DNA of 64,000 nt from Erythrobacter aurantius. GTDB taxonomy: Bacteria > Pseudomonadota > Alphaproteobacteria > Sphingomonadales > Sphingomonadaceae. Under the pieces are notes generated by a model that was not told the DNA's origin, ran no database searches, and saw only the letters and a list, made by a program, of their open reading frames with translations. Shown here piece after piece: positions 60,533 to 64,000 of this stretch (its first letter is position 1; each line of letters opens with the position of its first letter). The stretch covers positions 2,876,001 to 2,940,000 of the forward strand of contig NZ_CP090949.1 in assembly GCF_023823125.1 (NCBI RefSeq). Direction: 5' to 3'. Both the position numbers and the translations under genes were made by a program.

Positions 60533-62308
60533 ATGGAAACGCAAACTCTGATCTATCTCTTCGTCGGCGCCAGTTTTGCCCTCTACATCGGCATTGCGAT
60601 CTGGAGCAGAGCTGGCTCGACCAAGGAGTTCTATGTCGCAGGCGGCGGGGTCAACCCGGTCGTCAATGGAATGGCAACCGCAGCCGACTGGATGAGCGCG
60701 GCCAGTTTTCTATCCATGGCGGGCCTCATCGCCTTCATGGGTTACGATGCCTCCGTCTACCTGATGGGCTGGACCGGCGGTTACGTGATGCTCGCGCTGT
60801 TGCTTGCACCTTATCTGCGCAAGTTCGGGCAGTTCACCGTGCCCGATTTCATCGGCACACGATATTACTCGAAAGCCGCCCGCGTGGTGGCCGTGATCTG
60901 CCTCATCTTCATCAGCTTTACCTATATCGCCGGGCAGATGCGCGGCGTGGGGATTGTTTTCTCGCAATTCCTTCAGGTGGAGATCACGATGGGCGTGATC
61001 ATCGGCATGGGGATCGTCTTCATCTACGCCGTGATGGGCGGGATGAAAGGCATCACCTATACGCAGGTCGCGCAATATTGCGTGCTGATCTTCGCCTATC
61101 TGGTGCCGGCCTTCTTCATCAGCTTCATGCTGACCGACAACCCGATCCCGCAATTGGGGCTGGGATCGGCAATCAATGACGGGTCGGGCATGTCGGTGCT
61201 GCAAAAGCTCGACAACACGCTCGTTGAACTGGGCTTCAACCAGTACACGGCGGGCTCGAAGAGCACGATCGACATGTTCTGCATCACCATGGCTTTGATG
61301 GTGGGGACCGCTGGTCTGCCGCACGTCATCGTGCGCTTCTTCACGGTGCCCAAGGCATCGGATGCGCGCAAGTCGGCTGGCTGGGCGCTGATCTTCATTG
61401 CTCTGCTCTACACCACCGCGCCGGCAGTGGGTGCATTCGGCATGTACAACCTTTTGAACAAGGTCGACGATGTGGCTTACACCGAAGTCGAACCCTTCTT
61501 CACCAGCTGGGAAGATGCAGGCCTTTACGCGTGGCAGGACAAGAACGGCGACGGCGTGATGCAATATCGCCCCGGCACCGCCTTTGAAGGCCAGCCCGAA
61601 TTCACCGGCGAAACCGGTCCTTCGGGTGAGCGGGTGGTGGCAAACGCGCCCAATGCCGACAGTGAAAACGAGGTCTATGTCGACCGCGACACTCTGGTTC
61701 TGGCCAATCCTGAAATCGCAGGTCTGCCTGCCTGGGTCATCGCACTGATGGCAGCGGGCGGCTTGGCAGCTGCGCTTTCGACTGCGGCGGGCCTGTTGCT
61801 GGTGATCTCAAGCTCGGTCAGCCACGATCTGCTCAAGAGCACTTTCAAGCCGGACATTTCGGCCAAGGGTGAACTCTTGGCAGCCCGGCTTGCCGCTACC
61901 GCCGCAATCCTCGTGGCAGGTTACCTCGGCATCTATCCTCCGGGATGGGTGGCGCAGGTTGTGGCCTTCGCCTTTGGCCTTGCAGCATCCAGCCTGTTCC
62001 CCGCAATCTTCATGGGCATCTTCTTCAAGTCGATGAACAAGGAAGGCGCAATTGCAGGGATGGTCACCGGATTGGTGTTCACCTTCGGGTACATCTTCTA
62101 CTTCAAGCTGATCAATCCGGCGGCGAATGTGGCTGACAACTGGCTGCTGGGCATTTCGCCCGAAGGAATCGGGGTGATCGGCATGCTGCTCAACTTCGCA
62201 GTCGCCATCGCGGTCGCAAGCTTCACGGCGAAGACCCCGGTTGAAATCCGCAAGCTGGTGGACTCGATCCGCGTGCCGCGCGGTGCGGGGGACGCCCATG
62301 CCCACTGA
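60533..62308 (+). CDS. Sodium:solute symporter, ActP-like large subunit
   Basis: This 591-residue inner-membrane symporter imports acetate or another short carboxylate with Na+. Twelve to thirteen helices are visible. SSS features include SAASFLSMAGLIAFMGYDA, GGMKGITYTQVAQYCVLIF, LPHVIVRFFTVPKASDARKS and AGGLAAALSTAAGLLLVISS. A roughly 100-residue hydrophilic insert (about 300-395, with an Asp/Asn-rich QDKNGDGVMQYR) is typical of the VC_2705-like group. It ends at a strong terminator. Confidence 0.92.
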   Translation: METQTLIYLFVGASFALYIGIAIWSRAGSTKEFYVAGGGVNPVVNGMATAADWMSAASFLSMAGLIAFMGYDASVYLMGWTGGYVMLALLLAPYLRKFGQFTVPDFIGTRYYSKAARVVAVICLIFISFTYIAGQMRGVGIVFSQFLQVEITMGVIIGMGIVFIYAVMGGMKGITYTQVAQYCVLIFAYLVPAFFISFMLTDNPIPQLGLGSAINDGSGMSVLQKLDNTLVELGFNQYTAGSKSTIDMFCITMALMVGTAGLPHVIVRFFTVPKASDARKSAGWALIFIALLYTTAPAVGAFGMYNLLNKVDDVAYTEVEPFFTSWEDAGLYAWQDKNGDGVMQYRPGTAFEGQPEFTGETGPSGERVVANAPNADSENEVYVDRDTLVLANPEIAGLPAWVIALMAAGGLAAALSTAAGLLLVISSSVSHDLLKSTFKPDISAKGELLAARLAATAAILVAGYLGIYPPGWVAQVVAFAFGLAASSLFPAIFMGIFFKSMNKEGAIAGMVTGLVFTFGYIFYFKLINPAANVADNWLLGISPEGIGVIGMLLNFAVAIAVASFTAKTPVEIRKLVDSIRVPRGAGDAHAH

Positions 62309-62329
62309 TTGCCGGTAGGGATCCCGGCT

Positions 62330-62353
62330 TTCAGACCGGACCAAGGGTCTGAA
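62330..62353 (+). other. Stem-loop after the symporter gene
   Basis: TTCAGACC pairs with GGTCTGAA over 8 base pairs (8-base loop), seven bases before a second, stronger hairpin. The pair may act together in 3' end formation. Confidence 0.5.
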
Positions 62354-62359
62354 AAAGCG

Positions 62360-62393
62360 AAGGGCGGCGTTCGACGGGGACGCCGCCCTTTTT
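62360..62393 (+). terminator. Rho-independent terminator after the symporter
   Basis: AAGGGCGGCGT pairs perfectly with ACGCCGCCCTT over 11 base pairs, with a 9-base loop and a five-T tract at the 3' end. It separates the symporter operon from the sensor-kinase gene. Confidence 0.92.
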
Positions 62394-62477
62394 CATTGCC
62401 TCGCAGGAACTTGATCGCAGCCGAACTTGCACATTTGGGAAATTGGCGTAGCCTTTCTTTCGGGAGAGGACTGGGAT

Positions 62478-64000
62478 CATGATGTTCGGGGCAGCCATTG
62501 CTGCTGCTTGCATATACCTTGGCGCATTGTTCTGGCTCGCGGCCTGGCGGGACAAGGCCGGGCAAACGCCCGCGCAGACGGGCAGTTTTGCCCGATGGCT
62601 CACAGCGAATTCGGGAACCGTCTACGGGCTCAGCCTTGCCGTCTATTGCACTAGCTGGACGTTCTTCGGCGGGGTCGGCACCGCGGCAACCGCCGGGCTT
62701 GATTTTCTCCCGATCTATCTGGGCCCCATTCTCGTCTTTACCTTGGGCTTTGGGCTGGTGCGCAAGATCCTTGCCCAGTCGAAAGCCCAGCATTCGACCT
62801 CTATCGCGGATTTCCTTTCGGCGCGATATGGCAAGAGCGCCAGCGTCGCCGCGCTGGTGACGATCATCGCGACGATTGGCTCGCTGCCCTACATGGCGCT
62901 GCAACTGCAATCGGTCAGCACTTCGCTAATTACGTTGAGCCCAGAAATCGAAACGCAGGTCGCGACGGATGAACTGGTCTTGCTGGTTGCGGGACTGATG
63001 GCGCTGTTTGCCATCCTGTTCGGTTCGCGCCGTGCCGATCGCGCAGGCGACAATGCCGGGTTGGTCCTGACAATAGCCGTCGAGGCGATCGTGAAACTCG
63101 TCGCGCTTATCGCGGTGGCGGGCCTTGCTCTCATACTTCTGTCGGGTGGCCAGACCGGAGCGATCACCACCAGCGACGTCTTCTCCCCATCCCAGATTGA
63201 CGCACGGTTCGTGACTCTCACGGTGATCGCTGCCTGCGCGGCGCTTTGCCTCCCGCGGCAATTTCACATGAGTTTTATCGAGGCTGACGGCGACCGACCC
63301 ACACCGGCGATGCAATGGGTGTTCCCCGCCTATCTGATCGTCACATCGATCGTTATCGTCCCCATCGTGCTGGCAGGATTGAACAGCCTGCCTGTAGGAA
63401 CAGACGCCGATACGATAGTGCTGGCCTTGCCGTTGGCGACAGGCAACAATGCATTGGCGCTGCTGGTATTCATCGGCGGCTTCTCGGCTTCGGCCGGGAT
63501 GATCGTTGTGGCGAGCGTGGCCCTGTCGACCATGATCACCAACGATCTGATCGCCCCCCTGATGCTGCGCAAGGCGCTGAGCGGGAAAGGTGATCGTAGC
63601 GCAATCGCGCAAAGCCTGCTTACGATCCGACGACTGGTGATCGGGGCGCTGCTGTTTTTCGCTTATCTTTTCTACCTCGGCTTTGGAAAGCTTGGGAGCC
63701 TCGCCGGGCTTGGCACGCTGGCCTTTGCCGCAGCCGCGCAGTTTGCGCCCGGACTGGTGCTCGGCATGCTCAGTCAATCCGGTAACAAGGGCGGGATGAT
63801 CTCGGGGCTGCTGGCTGGTTTTGCCATGTGGCTTGTCCTGCTGATCATTCCCGCGGCCACAGGAACCGCGCCGGTTCTGGCAATTCATACTGACCCACTG
63901 GTTTCGGGCGTCGCGCTTAGCTTGGGCCTCAACGTAGTTGCCTATTGGATCGGGTCTGCCATCAATCAGCCATCGATCATCGATGCGGCTCAGGCGGCGG
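62478..64000 (+). CDS. Symporter-fused sensor histidine kinase, N-terminal part (CrbS-like)
   Basis: The frame from ATG 62478 stays open to the right edge (507 codons), so only the membrane domain is seen. It is an SSS-type module with about twelve helices: TSWTFFGGVGTAATAGLDFLP, KILAQSKAQHSTSIADFLSARYGK and LPRQFHMSFIEADGDRPT. These match the N-terminus of CrbS-like hybrid histidine kinases, which control acetate uptake and acetyl-CoA synthetase. Neighbouring ActP-like genes support that. The kinase, response-regulator and stop lie outside the window. Confidence 0.85.

Overview
The window carries a complete, compact photosynthesis gene cluster (PGC) of an aerobic anoxygenic phototrophic alphaproteobacterium. 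The gene order bchIDO-crtCDF-bchCXYZ-pufBALM, then tspO-bchP-MFS-bchG-ppsR-ppaA-bchFNBHLM-lhaA-puhABC-x-acsF-puhE-hemA, the high GC content and the flanking genes point to Sphingomonadales, most likely Erythrobacteraceae (Erythrobacter/Porphyrobacter-like). That placement is from remembered gene order and protein character; no search was run.

Layout. 1-740: a low-GC edge with a truncated small gene and a gene-poor stretch. 741-6821: acyl-CoA dehydrogenase, ferredoxin-NADP reductase and a Fe(III) ABC importer whose permease is divergent from its ATPase and binding protein; a Fur-like dyad precedes the binding-protein gene. 6909-10660: Mg-chelatase subunits bchI and bchD, bchO and a 53-residue membrane protein. 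10662-13090 (minus): crtC and crtD. 13222-21807: crtF, bchCXYZ and pufBALM, ending at a strong terminator. 21961-22894: two low-GC membrane-protein genes that look inserted. 22906-27111 (minus): a membrane protein, tspO, bchP, a PucC/BCD-type MFS gene and bchG. 27345-29690 (minus): regulators ppsR and ppaA/aerR. 29942-45530: the long bchF-to-hemA superoperon. 45517-46696 (minus): a pseudoazurin-like cupredoxin and a class I cytochrome c, both lipoproteins. 46959-52951: housekeeping and transport genes, including a VTT-domain/flavin disulfide reductase fusion. 53156-57431: an export-like operon whose ABC subunit has lost every ATPase motif. 57494-64000: a cNMP/CBS/DUF294 protein, an exonuclease, an acetate-type symporter pair and the start of a symporter-fused sensor kinase.

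How it works together. HemA supplies 5-aminolevulinate; BchHID, BchM and AcsF make the Mg-porphyrin and close the fifth ring using O2; BchNBL (DPOR), BchF, BchXYZ (COR) and BchC convert the macrocycle to bacteriochlorophyllide; BchG and BchP attach and reduce the phytyl tail. CrtC, CrtD and CrtF finish spirilloxanthin-type carotenoids. PufBA, PufLM and PuhA form the LH1-reaction centre, with PuhB, PuhC, PuhE and LhaA as assembly factors. There is no pufC, pucBA, bchE, bchJ, pufQ/pufX or early carotenoid gene (crtE/B/I/A) in the window, so electron donation to the reaction centre probably depends on the tethered cytochrome and cupredoxin, and phytoene/lycopene synthesis lies elsewhere.

Regulation is visible. 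Five TGT-N12-ACA type PpsR sites (two exact, three with one terminal mismatch) sit upstream of crtD/crtF, bchC, bchG and in the ppaA/bchF intergenic region. In three of the four regions the site ends in a TTGAC(A/G) -35-like hexamer. PpsR itself has a single cysteine. The most unusual unit outside the PGC is the degenerate-ABC/HlyD/TolC operon.
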